A stretch of 64,000 bases of DNA, taken from assembly GCF_030160715.1 (NCBI RefSeq), contig NZ_BSOW01000036.1:22429-86428 (forward strand), written 5' to 3'. This stretch comes from Bradyrhizobium iriomotense (GTDB lineage Bacteria > Pseudomonadota > Alphaproteobacteria > Rhizobiales > Xanthobacteraceae). Within the stretch, counting starts at the first letter, position 1. Every line of letters begins with the position of its first letter. A model generated the notes under the pieces. The model was not told the origin of the DNA. It did no database searches and was given only the letters and a program-made list of their open reading frames with translations. The position numbers and the translations under genes are program-made. Shown piece after piece: positions 49,964 to 60,467 of this stretch.

Positions 49964-51340
49964 CTAAGGCATCCGCCGCCCGCGCATGTCCTTGCCGTTC
50001 TGGTGCAGCGTCAGCATCGGCGCGGCGCCGTCCCCGGGCCTCGCGAAGGTGAGCTGGGCATCGACGACGCGATAGAAGAAATCCGTCTCGCTCTCGGCGA
50101 ACACCTCGTATTCGGCCTGCCCCGTCGCCTGCACGAACAGATGACTGCCGTCGGCACGCACCGTCAGCACGAAGGTCGGCACGATCTGGTAGCGGCCCAC
50201 ATAGGCCGCGAGCAGCGCGGGATCGACGGGGACCTCGCGCCTGATCTTCGGCGGCGGATAGGCCGGGTTGATCATGTTCACCGCGAGCGAGGTGTTGGCG
50301 GCATAGTCGTTCGCATTCGACAGCAGAATGGATGCCTTCCCCGTCCTGGTCGAATAGCCGATGAAGGTCGCGTAACCACCGGTGCCTCCGTCCTTCCATA
50401 TCACCTCGTCGTCGAACCGCAGGCTGGTGAACCAGCCCATGGCGACGTCGCGCTGCGACTCTCTTGGACGCCGCACCGACAGCGTCATCTTCATGGCGGC
50501 TGCGAGGGGTGTGTCGCGCGTGCCCTGATAGGCCTCGACGAATTTGAAGAGATCGTTCAGCGTCGAGCGCAGCGCGCCGGCGCCTGCGAGCGCATCGAGG
50601 TCCCAATTCGCGACGGGCGCCAACGCCGTATCGTGGCCCTGCGCCAGGCGTTCGCGCATCGCCGCGGAAAGCGTGATGCGCGTGTCGTCCATGCCGAGCG
50701 GCGCGCAGATGCGCGAGGTGACGAGTTCCTCATAGCTCTTGCCGGCGCGCAAGCTCAGCACGTGCCCGAGCAGGCCGAAGCCGAGATTGGCGTATTCGTA
50801 GTGCTTGCCCGGCGTAAAGCCGAGCTTGTGGCTCGACAGGAAATCGTAGAGCCGATCGGCGGTGTAGTCGGCATAGGGATTGGCGGGATCCTTTGGCGCA
50901 AAATTGTCGGGCATGCGCGGCAGGCCGGAGGTGTAGGTCGCAAGATCCAGCAACGTGATCGGCACGCCCTGGTACTCCGGCATCCTCACCCGCTCGGGCA
51001 GGAATTTGGCAGCGGGATCATCCAGCGCCACCTCGCCCCGCCCGACCATCTCGGCCAGCAGCAGAGCAGTGAAGACTTTCGTGATCGAGCCGATCTCGAA
51101 GACGGTGTCGGCGTCGAGCGGGCGATTATTGGCAGCGCCAGAGCGCCCATAAGTCGCGACGATGCGGCGGCCATCATCGATGCGGCCCGCCACGAGCCCC
51201 ATCGTCTCGTGGCCGGCCTCGATGTGCTCCCTGAGTAGCGCAACCAGCTCCTGCTCAGGCGCCGACTGCGCATGCAGCCGCGCCCCGCCGAGAAGAAGTG
51301 CGGAGCTCCCGAGCAGAACCGAGCGACGATGCAGCATCAT
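49964..51340 (-). CDS. Exported serine hydrolase, class C beta-lactamase fold
   Basis: A 458-residue protein when started at 51340 (MMLHRRSVLLG, a Tat-like leader; 51337 equally possible). The nucleophile motif SITK and YANLGFG (Y-x-N) are visible. The C-terminal extension holds a beta-rich domain (about 345-458). Such proteins are AmpC-like esterases, peptidases or true beta-lactamases, and no clear third K-T/S-G motif was located. It is the downstream partner of a class D enzyme. Confidence 0.88.
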   Translation of the reverse strand: MMLHRRSVLLGSSALLLGGARLHAQSAPEQELVALLREHIEAGHETMGLVAGRIDDGRRIVATYGRSGAANNRPLDADTVFEIGSITKVFTALLLAEMVGRGEVALDDPAAKFLPERVRMPEYQGVPITLLDLATYTSGLPRMPDNFAPKDPANPYADYTADRLYDFLSSHKLGFTPGKHYEYANLGFGLLGHVLSLRAGKSYEELVTSRICAPLGMDDTRITLSAAMRERLAQGHDTALAPVANWDLDALAGAGALRSTLNDLFKFVEAYQGTRDTPLAAAMKMTLSVRRPRESQRDVAMGWFTSLRFDDEVIWKDGGTGGYATFIGYSTRTGKASILLSNANDYAANTSLAVNMINPAYPPPKIRREVPVDPALLAAYVGRYQIVPTFVLTVRADGSHLFVQATGQAEYEVFAESETDFFYRVVDAQLTFARPGDGAAPMLTLHQNGKDMRGRRMP

Positions 51341-51432
51341 ACAAGGTCTCGTACGCAGCGATTGCGCCGCACGGCCCATTGGCGGCGGAGCGATGCTAGT
51401 CGAGCGGCGCGACAGAGGCCAGAGTTGCTACG

Positions 51433-52245
51433 TCAAATTGCGCCAATATCGGCAAGACAGGCTTGCGTCAACGTCATGCGGTCGGCGATGTGGCGCGGCT
51501 CGCGGCAATCCATGTTGAGCGCGAACACCGTGCGGGCGTCGTCCTTCTCGGCCCAACCGACCATCCATCCGAGCGAGCCCTGCTCTTTCCCGGTCAACCC
51601 CGACTTGGCACGGATGATGGAGGCGCCGACCTTCGTCACCGGCAGGATATCGCAGACGAGATCCTGGCTGCGTCCGGAAATCGGCAGCGCGCGGCGACGC
51701 AGCCGGTCGACGAAGTCGATCTGGTCCATCGGATCGATGCGCAGGTTTCCGGTCAGCCAGAACTGGTCGATGCCGCCACCGATGTCGCGATTGCCGTATT
51801 CGAAGAGATCGACATAGTGCTGCATCCGCTCTTGCCCGATGCGGCGCGCGATCTCCTGATAGACCGGCACCGCGCTCGCCGCGATGGCGCTGCGCAGCGT
51901 GTGATCCCTGTTCCAGGCCTCGATGTCGCGCTTCACGCCGTCCCATGGGAAGACGTCCTTGTCGGGGTCCTGCACCACGCCGGTTTCGAGCGCGATCAAC
52001 GAATTCGGGATCTTGAAGGTCGAGGCCGGCAGCCGCGGCTCGGCGGAGCGTTCCTTGTCGCTCAGGATGATCATGTAGTCGTCGACCTTGTAGCCGACGA
52101 AGGTCCCGGCCGTGCCGGCATCTGCAAAGCGCTTCGCAAGGCTATCGCGAACTTCGCTGAGCGGCGGCGCGACATTGGCGAGCGCGCGCGACGGCAAGAT
52201 GGCGGCCGCAGTGAGAAGGCCGAGCGTGGAGCGACGGGTCAGCAA
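51433..52245 (-). CDS. Class D (OXA-type) beta-lactamase
   Basis: A 270-residue protein with all OXA motifs: S75-T-F-K78 (ASTFKIPNS), S124-A-V126, Y150-G-N and K214-S-G216, plus a Tat-like leader (MLTRRSTLGLLTAAAI). It should hydrolyse penicillins or oxacillin-like substrates in the periplasm. The KSG rather than KTG third motif occurs in several OXA enzymes. It is a chromosomal gene, likely intrinsic. No mobile element is adjacent. Confidence 0.92.
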   Translation of the reverse strand: MLTRRSTLGLLTAAAILPSRALANVAPPLSEVRDSLAKRFADAGTAGTFVGYKVDDYMIILSDKERSAEPRLPASTFKIPNSLIALETGVVQDPDKDVFPWDGVKRDIEAWNRDHTLRSAIAASAVPVYQEIARRIGQERMQHYVDLFEYGNRDIGGGIDQFWLTGNLRIDPMDQIDFVDRLRRRALPISGRSQDLVCDILPVTKVGASIIRAKSGLTGKEQGSLGWMVGWAEKDDARTVFALNMDCREPRHIADRMTLTQACLADIGAI

Positions 52246-52311
52246 GGGCGATATCCATTCGATGAGGCGGCGAGAGTGCAGCCGACTTCGTGGTGAAACA
52301 ATGACAGCTGT

Positions 52312-52575
52312 TTAACGCACCCGGCCCGACAGCCGCAGCACGAACACCAGCACCTCGGCGACGGCCTTATACAGGTCCGGCGGGATCTCGTCGCCGAGCT
52401 CGACCTTGGACAACGCGCCGGCCAGCACCTCGTTCTCCTCGATCGGGATGTCGTGGGCCTTGGCCAGTTCCACGATCTTGGCGCCGATCGTGCCCTTGCC
52501 CTTGGCGACGACCCGCGGCGCACCGCTGCCCTTCTCGTAATGCAGCGCGATGGCGAGCTTGCTCTCCTCGCTCAT
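52312..52575 (-). CDS. FlhB-like C-terminal domain protein
   Basis: An 87-residue protein matching the cytoplasmic domain of FlhB/type III export switch proteins (LAIALHYEKGSGAPRVVAKG, IPIEENEVLAGALSKVELGD, IPPDLYKAVAEVLVFVLRL). It lacks the N-terminal membrane part and the NPTH autocleavage motif, as do the FlhX-type paralogues. It overlaps the FliK gene by four bases (ATGA), so it is in a flagellar operon. Confidence 0.9.
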   Translation of the reverse strand: MSEESKLAIALHYEKGSGAPRVVAKGKGTIGAKIVELAKAHDIPIEENEVLAGALSKVELGDEIPPDLYKAVAEVLVFVLRLSGRVR

Positions 52576-54209
52576 GTCGCGCGATCCAGAAAGTGCCCGG
52601 CGCGGGCCGGTTGAGGCTGCGGCGGCGTGCCGTCGCGGATGACGATATCGCCGGGCTTGAGGTCGGCCTTGGCCAGCGCCTGGCTGAGCTCGCCGGCGCC
52701 GTCGCGCAATTGCTGCGCGGTGGTGGGGCGTTCCGCCCACATCCGCACAAAGGTCTTGTCGCCATTGAGCGTGATCAGCGCATGCACGGGACCGGCCGGC
52801 TCGACGTTGAGCGAGAAGCGCGCCCGCCAGGCCTTCTTCGCAGGATCGGCCTCGCTGCCGCCACTGTCGCGCGAGATCTCGAACTGCGCCATCGCGGTGC
52901 CCTGCGGCGTCGTGAAGGGAATTTCGAAACTCCACTGCGGCGCCGAGGGATCGACACGATGGCCGCCGGCGTCGACGCGGTCCGGAAGCGATGCGACCTG
53001 CAACAGCGTCTGCCGGGCGATCGCCGCGTCGGTGTCGTCGAGCAGGCGATGCACGGTCTGACTGAGCGGCGCATCTGATGCGAGCGAGGGTGCCGCGACC
53101 GCCTGCGGCGACGGCAGTGCGCCGCGGAATGGCGGCGGCGCTGTGGCGGCGCGCGGTGTGAGGTCGAGGCTGTGAGCGTCCGGCGCCGCGGCTTTGGGCG
53201 CGGTGAAAGCGGCGCCCATCGCATGCGGCAGCTCCTGCACCGCCTCCTGGAGCAGGCTCAGCGCAACGCCGGGCGACATCGCGCGCGGCAGCACGGCTTC
53301 GGTCACGGCTTCGGCGAGCACGGCTGCTGCGATATTGGCGCCACGCGGCACCGGCAGCGTCTGGCTCGGGCCCGCTTCAGGTGACAGCGGCGCCGCCTGG
53401 AGCGCTTCGCCTGCGATCTGCTCGAACGACGTCACGGCCTGCGCGACGGCCGCAGGCGCCGCGGGAAGCGCGGTCGCCGGTGCCGCCACTTGCGGCACGG
53501 TGGCTTCATGCGCGCCCGACGTTGCCGCCAGCGTTTGGCGCAGCACCAGCAGCGCTGCCTTCAGATCGGGAACGCTGCCGCTTGCAGGCGCCAGCCCTGA
53601 CGCCAGCGAGGCCTCGAGGAACAGCCCGGACTTCTGGAACGCGGACTCGATGTCGCCACCGTCGAGCTGCGGACTGAGCGGTGTCTGCTGCGCCAGCACA
53701 TCCAGCACGGCCTGCTTCAGCCCGGCCGGCAGGTCACTGCTGGTGACGACCGAGGCGAGATTGGCAAACAGCGGCCCCTGGCTGCCCTGCCTGGTCACGG
53801 CCCCAGTGGAGGCCACCGAAACGGCAATCTGCTCGAGCGGCGTCAGGAGATTGCGGGCGGCGGTCGCGGACGGCACGAGCGACGGCGCGTCGGTAAGCGC
53901 GACCGCGGCAGGTGTCAGCGTGACCTGATCGGTCGCCGCCCCGCCCGCCCCGTTGACGATCGCAAGCCGCACCGTGCCATCGTTCTGCGACACCGCGAGC
54001 TGGAGATTTTGGCCCGGCGACAGCGCCACCTCCGACATCACGTCGATCGAAAGATTGGCGATCGCGATCCGCACGAGATTGTCGGCCATCACGCTGACGA
54101 CCTTGGCGTCGACGACGGAGCCTGCCTGGAGCACGAGCTCGGGCGTTGCCGCATCGGCCACGGAGGTGGCGGCACTGACGGGAACGATCGAGCTTATCGG
54201 CGTCGGCAT
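52572..54209 (-). CDS. fliK: Flagellar hook-length control protein FliK
   Basis: A 545-residue Ala/Pro/Thr-rich protein with a long low-complexity N-terminal and central region and a C-terminal hook-length-control domain (about 430-545; WSFEIPFTTPQGTAMAQFEI, PGDIVIRDGTPPQPQPA). FliK measures hook length and switches export specificity. Its downstream partner here is an FlhB-like domain protein, which fits that role. Confidence 0.88.
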   Translation of the reverse strand: MPTPISSIVPVSAATSVADAATPELVLQAGSVVDAKVVSVMADNLVRIAIANLSIDVMSEVALSPGQNLQLAVSQNDGTVRLAIVNGAGGAATDQVTLTPAAVALTDAPSLVPSATAARNLLTPLEQIAVSVASTGAVTRQGSQGPLFANLASVVTSSDLPAGLKQAVLDVLAQQTPLSPQLDGGDIESAFQKSGLFLEASLASGLAPASGSVPDLKAALLVLRQTLAATSGAHEATVPQVAAPATALPAAPAAVAQAVTSFEQIAGEALQAAPLSPEAGPSQTLPVPRGANIAAAVLAEAVTEAVLPRAMSPGVALSLLQEAVQELPHAMGAAFTAPKAAAPDAHSLDLTPRAATAPPPFRGALPSPQAVAAPSLASDAPLSQTVHRLLDDTDAAIARQTLLQVASLPDRVDAGGHRVDPSAPQWSFEIPFTTPQGTAMAQFEISRDSGGSEADPAKKAWRARFSLNVEPAGPVHALITLNGDKTFVRMWAERPTTAQQLRDGAGELSQALAKADLKPGDIVIRDGTPPQPQPARAGHFLDRAT

Positions 54210-54264
54210 GTTCTAAGGGCCCGCGGAACGCGAGCAACCCTAGCCGTCCGTCGTAAACCTCTCG

Positions 54265-55059
54265 TTAAGGACCTTGCGTCGGGAGCCCGTTCACGGCCTC
54301 GAGGACCGTCACCGCCGCGGCAAAATCCTTCAACCGGGCGGCGCGGCGGCCGGCCGCCTCCTCGTCCACGCCCCACTGATCGATGTTCCAGTCCTCGTCG
54401 ACATGGGCGGCGGCCCAGACCTGGTCGGCATCGCGCGCCCCGTGCGCCAGGGCGAGCGCCAGCAGCGCCGAGCCCGTCAATGTCGTGATCACATGCAGCG
54501 CCGCGACCGACCAGGGATCGCTGGGCAGGGCCGCCCGCGCGGCCGCGATTGCCTGCTCCGGCTGGGCGACATGCACGATGCCCTCGGACAGGATGAAATG
54601 CGCGCCAAGCGTTTCCGCCGCCCAGAACAGCACGGGGTCCCAATGCGCGGCCTCGCGCGCCACCAGGCCCTCGGGATGGCCGGCACGATAGAACAACAGG
54701 TCGGACTGGAGGTATTTTGCGAGGTCATCGCTGACGAGGTCGACGCGGTCGACCACGCCCTCGACCACGCTGTTGGCGAGCCGGGTCAGCGGCATGGTCA
54801 TGGGATCGATCGTCTCCGCCTGGCCGGCCCATTCCGCGGCGACCGCGTCGGCGAGAAGCTTCGCGGGGATGACGACCTGGCGGCCGGAGGGCGTCTTGAT
54901 CGGCTTGCCGTCGAGCGTGATGGCGAAGCCGCCCTCGGCCTCCACGACGCCCGCCTCCGCATAAAAGCGCTTGCGCAGGGGCGCACGGGAGGCAGCCCGC
55001 ACCGCCTCCTGCGGATCGAGCCGGGACTGGCCCGCGACCCCGTCAAACAATTCACGCAT
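54265..55059 (-). CDS. ATP12-family F1-ATPase assembly chaperone
   Basis: A 264-residue protein from the ATG at 55059 (MRELFDGVAGQSRLDPQEAV). The longer frame to 55167 is encoded by the repeat at 55121-55171. It shows ATP12-like KRFYAEAGVVEAEGGFAITL, DGKPIKTPSGRQVVIPAKLL and AAEWAGQAETIDPMTMPLTR. ATP12 assists assembly of the F1 alpha subunit in mitochondria and alphaproteobacteria. Confidence 0.92.
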   Translation of the reverse strand: MRELFDGVAGQSRLDPQEAVRAASRAPLRKRFYAEAGVVEAEGGFAITLDGKPIKTPSGRQVVIPAKLLADAVAAEWAGQAETIDPMTMPLTRLANSVVEGVVDRVDLVSDDLAKYLQSDLLFYRAGHPEGLVAREAAHWDPVLFWAAETLGAHFILSEGIVHVAQPEQAIAAARAALPSDPWSVAALHVITTLTGSALLALALAHGARDADQVWAAAHVDEDWNIDQWGVDEEAAGRRAARLKDFAAAVTVLEAVNGLPTQGP

Positions 55060-55120
55060 TCGGTTTTCGACCCTAATCCCACCAAAACGCGATATGGCAG
55101 CGCGCTTTGGGCTATTGTTT

Positions 55121-55171
55121 GGGCATGATCTTGTTCGGAAAACCGCTACACACTTTTTCCGGATCATGCCC
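55121..55171 (-). repeat. Half copy of the 100-base repeat, reverse orientation
   Basis: GGGCATGATCTTGTTCGGAA ... TTTTTCCGGATCATGCCC is the first hairpin of the element found at 18137, in reverse. It runs into the false N-terminal extension of the ATP12 gene. Confidence 0.75.
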
Positions 55172-55217
55172 TAGGCTTCTAAAGTAAGTCCGGCAGCCGA
55201 TAAAGCGAGCGGCAGGC

Positions 55218-55664
55218 ATGAAGGAAATCACGGGCATTCTGGCCCTGTTCGCCGGGTTCTGGCCGGCCATCGCCGAGGCTGGTTTCCGCTCGCCGGAATC
55301 GCTGGTGCGTAACGTCTATGCCTATTACGGCCGGGGTGCGCCGGAGCTCTCGAAGGGCCTGCCGCGGGATGCCGCGACAACGCGCCAGTTCTTCGATCCC
55401 AGTTTGCGCAAGGCCTGGAGCGGCCCTCGAAGCGAGCCCTACGATTTCCTGGTGCAGAGCCCGACCTGGACGCTCGGCCCGGTCGCGATCTCGGTCGTTC
55501 GCAAGCAATACGACAAGACCTATGTCGCAGCGCTGTTCGACAATAACGGCCGCCGCGTGACGCTGAACTTCATCCTGGTCAACGGTCCGGAAGGCTGGCT
55601 GATCACCGACGTCGAGAGCCCGCACGACAGCCTACGGATGTTCCTGGAGCAATTTCGGAATTAG
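55218..55664 (+). CDS. Hypothetical exported protein (DUF3828-like)
   Basis: A 148-residue protein with a signal peptide (MKEITGILALFAGFWPAIAEA) and a compact domain (SPESLVRNVYAYYGRGAPEL, FDPSLRKAWSGPRSEPYDFL, VRKQYDKTYVAALFDNNGRR). This resembles DUF3828-type periplasmic proteins of unknown role. Confidence 0.75.
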   Translation: MKEITGILALFAGFWPAIAEAGFRSPESLVRNVYAYYGRGAPELSKGLPRDAATTRQFFDPSLRKAWSGPRSEPYDFLVQSPTWTLGPVAISVVRKQYDKTYVAALFDNNGRRVTLNFILVNGPEGWLITDVESPHDSLRMFLEQFRN

Positions 55665-55694
55665 GGCGTCGCGATCCCAACCACACTCACCGCT

Positions 55695-55790
55695 GTCATG
55701 CCCCGGCTTGATGTTTAGTCCGGAGACATGGCTGACACCTGTTCGGACACATCACTGACAGGTTGGTCGTTGGTCAAGCCGGGCGATGAC
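55695..55790. repeat. Palindromic repeat split by about 60 inserted bases
   Basis: The arm GTCATGCCCCGGCTTGA (55695-55711) pairs with TCAAGCCGGGCGATGAC (55774-55790). In intact copies these are only a few bases apart. Between them lie about 62 bases containing two overlapping motifs GACATGGCTGACACC and CACATCACTGACAGG that look like the end of an insertion-sequence relic. Confidence 0.5.
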
Positions 55791-55812
55791 GGCTGAGAGT
55801 GTGGCGAGATAC

Positions 55813-56127
55813 CTACTGGTTCGCGCACATGCGTGAATACGTGCCACGATCGGCGGGGGTCAGGCCTGCGCCAGCCGCGTCATCGAGGCATTTGCTGATG
55901 CGGTCGCTGAATGAGGGCCGTTGCGGCGGCTTGTAATTGTAGCTCGGCCGTGCATCGAGCTTCGGGACTTTCGGTATCTCGATCTTCGGCGGTGGCGGCG
56001 GAGGCGGCGGCGGCGGCAGCAACAGCGGCGAGCTGCCCGGCACCAGCGTTTGCGCGAAGCTACCCTGCCCCGCCGAGAGCGCGGCTAGAACCAAAAGGAT
56101 GGGCAGCGTGGCCTTCATGGAGGACAT
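55813..56127 (-). CDS. Exported proline-rich protein with cysteine-pair tail
   Basis: A 104-residue protein from the ATG at 56127 (GGAGG eight bases upstream). A signal peptide (MSSMKATLPILLVLAALSAG, cleavage near FAQ) is followed by ten prolines in a row and a small C-terminal domain (PSFSDRISKCLDDAAGAGL, ending RMCANQ) with two Cys. Unknown function. The frame to 56205 overlaps the pseudouridine synthase gene and is not used. Confidence 0.75.
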   Translation of the reverse strand: MSSMKATLPILLVLAALSAGQGSFAQTLVPGSSPLLLPPPPPPPPPPKIEIPKVPKLDARPSYNYKPPQRPSFSDRISKCLDDAAGAGLTPADRGTYSRMCANQ

Positions 56128-56158
56128 GTCGTGCGCCTCCGATAGTCTCGCAACCAGA

Positions 56159-57358
56159 TTACTCCTCCGGCGCGTTCTCGATCGGATCAAATCTTGTTGC
56201 GTCAAGGCCGAGCAGGTTCCACGACTGCTGCATATGCGGCGGCAGCGGGGCGCTGGCGTCGATGACCCCGCCGCGCGGGTGCGGGATCACGATGCGGCGC
56301 GCGAGCAGATGCAGCCGGTTTTGCAGGCCGCCCGGCAATTCCCAGTTCTCGATGTTGAAATATTTGGGATCGCCGATGATGGGATGACCGATATGGGCCA
56401 TGTGGGCGCGAAGCTGGTGGGTGCGCCCCGTTACCGGCTTCAACGACACCCAGGTCAGCTTGTTGCCGGCGGTCTCGACCACCGCATAGTAGGTCACCGC
56501 GTGGCTCGCGCCCTCATCGCCATGTTGGGCGATGCGCATGATGGTGTCGTCCTCGCTCTCCTCTTTCGCGAGGAAGGTCGAGATGCGGCCCTGTTTCGGC
56601 TTCGGCAGACCCGGCACCAGCGCCCAATAGATCTTGCGCGCCGAACGTGAGCGGAAGGCGCCCGTGAGATGGGTTGCGGCAAAGCGCGTCTTGGCGATCA
56701 ACAGGCAGCCCGACGTGTCCTTGTCGATACGATGCACCAGGCGCGGCTTCTGCCCCTTGGCGTCGCGCATCACCTCCAGCATCTGGTCGATGTGCCGCGT
56801 GGTGCCGGAGCCGCCCTGCACGGCGAGCCCCGCCGGCTTGTTGAGGACGAGGACGTCATCGTCCTCGTAGAGCGTCATCTCCTTCAGCGCCTGAAGCGTC
56901 TTTTGCGCCGCTTCGGAGAGCGCTCCGGGCAGCTTCGGCGCATCCAGCTTCAACGGCGGAATACGGACGCTCTGGCCCTCTTCCAGCCGGTCCTTGCTGT
57001 CGACGCGCTTGCCGTCGACGCGTAGCTCGCCTTTGCGTACGACACGCTGGATGTGGGAGAACGACAGTCCCGGGAAACGCGCCTCCAGAAAACGGTCGAC
57101 GCGCATGTTGTTCTCGTCGGCCGTCACGGTGACCGTCTGCACCTTGGTCGGCAGCAACGCCTCGACGGGCTTGCTCGGCGCGGCTTCAGACGTGCGCCGC
57201 TCGGCGCGTTCGGACGCGAAGCGCTGCGGTTTTGCGCCCGGCTTGCCGCCGGGCCGCGGTCCCGCCTTGTGCGCGCTGCGCGCCTTGAACGGGCGCGCCT
57301 CCTTGCGCTCGTCGCGCGAGCGGGGCTTTGGGTTCATTCTCTTGATGCGGCGGCTCAT
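56159..57358 (-). CDS. RluA-family 23S rRNA pseudouridine synthase
   Basis: A 399-residue protein. A basic, disordered extension (1-70) precedes an S4 domain (MRVDRFLEARFPGLSFSHIQ) and the catalytic domain with HRIDKDTSGCLL containing the essential Asp, plus RLHLLARRIVIPHP near the end. It isomerises uridines in large-subunit rRNA (RluC/RluD type). The N-terminal extension is longer than in E. coli RluC. Confidence 0.93.
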   Translation of the reverse strand: MSRRIKRMNPKPRSRDERKEARPFKARSAHKAGPRPGGKPGAKPQRFASERAERRTSEAAPSKPVEALLPTKVQTVTVTADENNMRVDRFLEARFPGLSFSHIQRVVRKGELRVDGKRVDSKDRLEEGQSVRIPPLKLDAPKLPGALSEAAQKTLQALKEMTLYEDDDVLVLNKPAGLAVQGGSGTTRHIDQMLEVMRDAKGQKPRLVHRIDKDTSGCLLIAKTRFAATHLTGAFRSRSARKIYWALVPGLPKPKQGRISTFLAKEESEDDTIMRIAQHGDEGASHAVTYYAVVETAGNKLTWVSLKPVTGRTHQLRAHMAHIGHPIIGDPKYFNIENWELPGGLQNRLHLLARRIVIPHPRGGVIDASAPLPPHMQQSWNLLGLDATRFDPIENAPEE

Positions 57359-57410
57359 GATCGCCTGCCTAGCCTAAAAGCGGCCTCCCGTCACGACGAA
57401 ATGGCCGATT

Positions 57411-58744
57411 TCAACGCGAGCCGCCCCGCTCCTTCCGCAGCTTGGCCCAATACTCCAGGCGCTTCCTGATCTCCCGCTCGAAGCCGCGCTCGGGCGGGTC
57501 GTAGAAGGTCTGGCGTCCCAGGGCTTCGGGGAAATAGTCCTGGCCCGAAAAGGCGTCGGGCGCGTCGTGGTCGTATTCGTAAGCCGCGCCGTATCCTTCC
57601 GACTTCATCAAACCGGTCGGAGCATTGAGGATGTGCTTCGGCGGCAGCAGCGAGCCGGCCTGTCTTGCGGTCTGCATCGCCGCGCCGAAGGCGGTGTAGA
57701 CCGCGTTCGATTTCGGCGCGGTGGCGAGATAGACGACAGCCTGCGCGATTGCGAGCTCGCCTTCGGGATGGCCGAGGAAATCGAAGGCGTCTTTGGCTGC
57801 ATTGGCGATGACGAGAGCCTGCGGATCGGCAAGGCCGATGTCCTCGACCGCCATGCGTACTACGCGCCGCGCCAGGAACAGCGGGTCCTCGCCGGCGTCC
57901 AGCATGCGCGCCAGATAATAGAGCGCGGCATCGGGATCTGAGCCGCGCACGGATTTGTGCAAGGCCGAGATCAGGTTGTAGTGGCCGTCGGCGGACTTGT
58001 CGTAGATCGGCGCGCGGCGCTGCAAAATGTCCTGCAACTGCGCGGCGTTGAAGATCTCGCCCGCGCGCGCGGAGCGCCAGACTTCCTCGACCAGCGTCAG
58101 CGCGGCGCGACCATCGCCATCGGCCATGCGCGCGAGCGCGGCACGCGCCTCCGCATCCAGCGGCAGCTTCTTGCCCTCGACCGCCTCGGCATGCGTGAAC
58201 AGCTTTTCGATCGCGGCGGCGTCGAGCGAATGGAACACCAGCACGCGCGCGCGCGAGAGCAACGCCGCGTTGAGCTCGAAGGACGGGTTTTCGGTGGTGG
58301 CGCCGACCATCACCACCGTGCCGTCCTCCATCACGGGCAGGAAGGAATCCTGCTGCGCGCGGTTGAAGCGGTGCACCTCGTCGACGAACAGCAGCGTACC
58401 CTTGCCCATCTCACGGCGGGCGCGCGCGGCGTCAAAGGCCTTCTTCAGGTCCGCGACGCCCGAGAACACCGCGGAGATCTGCTCGAAATGCAGGTCGGTG
58501 GCATCCGCGAGCAGCCGCGCCACGGTGGTCTTGCCGGTGCCCGGTGGGCCCCAGAACACCAGCGAGCCGAGCGTACGCGTCTCCAGCATGCGCGTCAGCG
58601 CGCCATCGGGGCCGAGGATGTGGTCCTGGCCGACGACCTCAGACAGCGCGCGCGGGCGCAGGCGATCAGGCAGCGGATGCGGGGCATCGTGATCGAGCCC
58701 CGCCGCGGCAAAGAGCGTTGGCGTCTCCTGTGGTCGCTTCGCGC

Positions 58745-58748
<4 letters not shown>
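57411..58748 (-). CDS. rarA: Replication-associated recombination protein A (RarA/MgsA)
   Basis: A 445-residue clamp-loader-like AAA+ ATPase with Walker A FWGPPGTGKTTVARLLAD, Walker B LLFVDEVHRFNRAQQDSFLP, sensor TTENPSFELN and a C-terminal MgsA tetramer domain (ADGHYNLISALHKSVRGSDP, RRVVRMAVEDIGLADPQAL). It acts at stalled replication forks and gaps. It overlaps the DegP stop codon by four bases. Confidence 0.95.
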
Positions 58749-60151
<1,403 letters not shown>

Positions 60152-60467
60152 TCCTACCTCTCGGAAAAGACGCCGGAATATAGGCATGTTCGCTCCCCAA
60201 TAGAAGGGCGGCAGCCGCCAATATTGGCCCCCCTTTGCCCGCCCCCTGCAGGCAAATTCGGGGCGCAGGACGGCCATTTTACCGGTCCTGCGGGATTGGC
60301 ATGACGCCCGTCATCCTCCAATGTGAATGGAGGCACGATTCGGCTGCGGCGAATTTGCATCAGTGGGAACCGGCATCGTGCGCGGCGTTCGTCGCGGAGT
60401 GGTCATCTGCCGATCGTACGACTCTCCGTGGTGAGTGGGGATGTTGATCAGCAAGGGAGTGGATGAC
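60152..60467. other. Intergenic region upstream of porin and DegP
   Basis: No gene. It separates the divergent DegP and porin genes, so both promoters must lie here. One clear inverted repeat CCTCCA-ATGTGAA-TGGAGG occurs at 60315-60333 and could be an operator for either gene. Confidence 0.5.

Noticed and set aside
55060..55167. N-terminal extension of the ATP12 gene
   Set aside because: The extra residues (MIRKKCVAVFRTRSC) come from a half repeat. The family start matches 55059.
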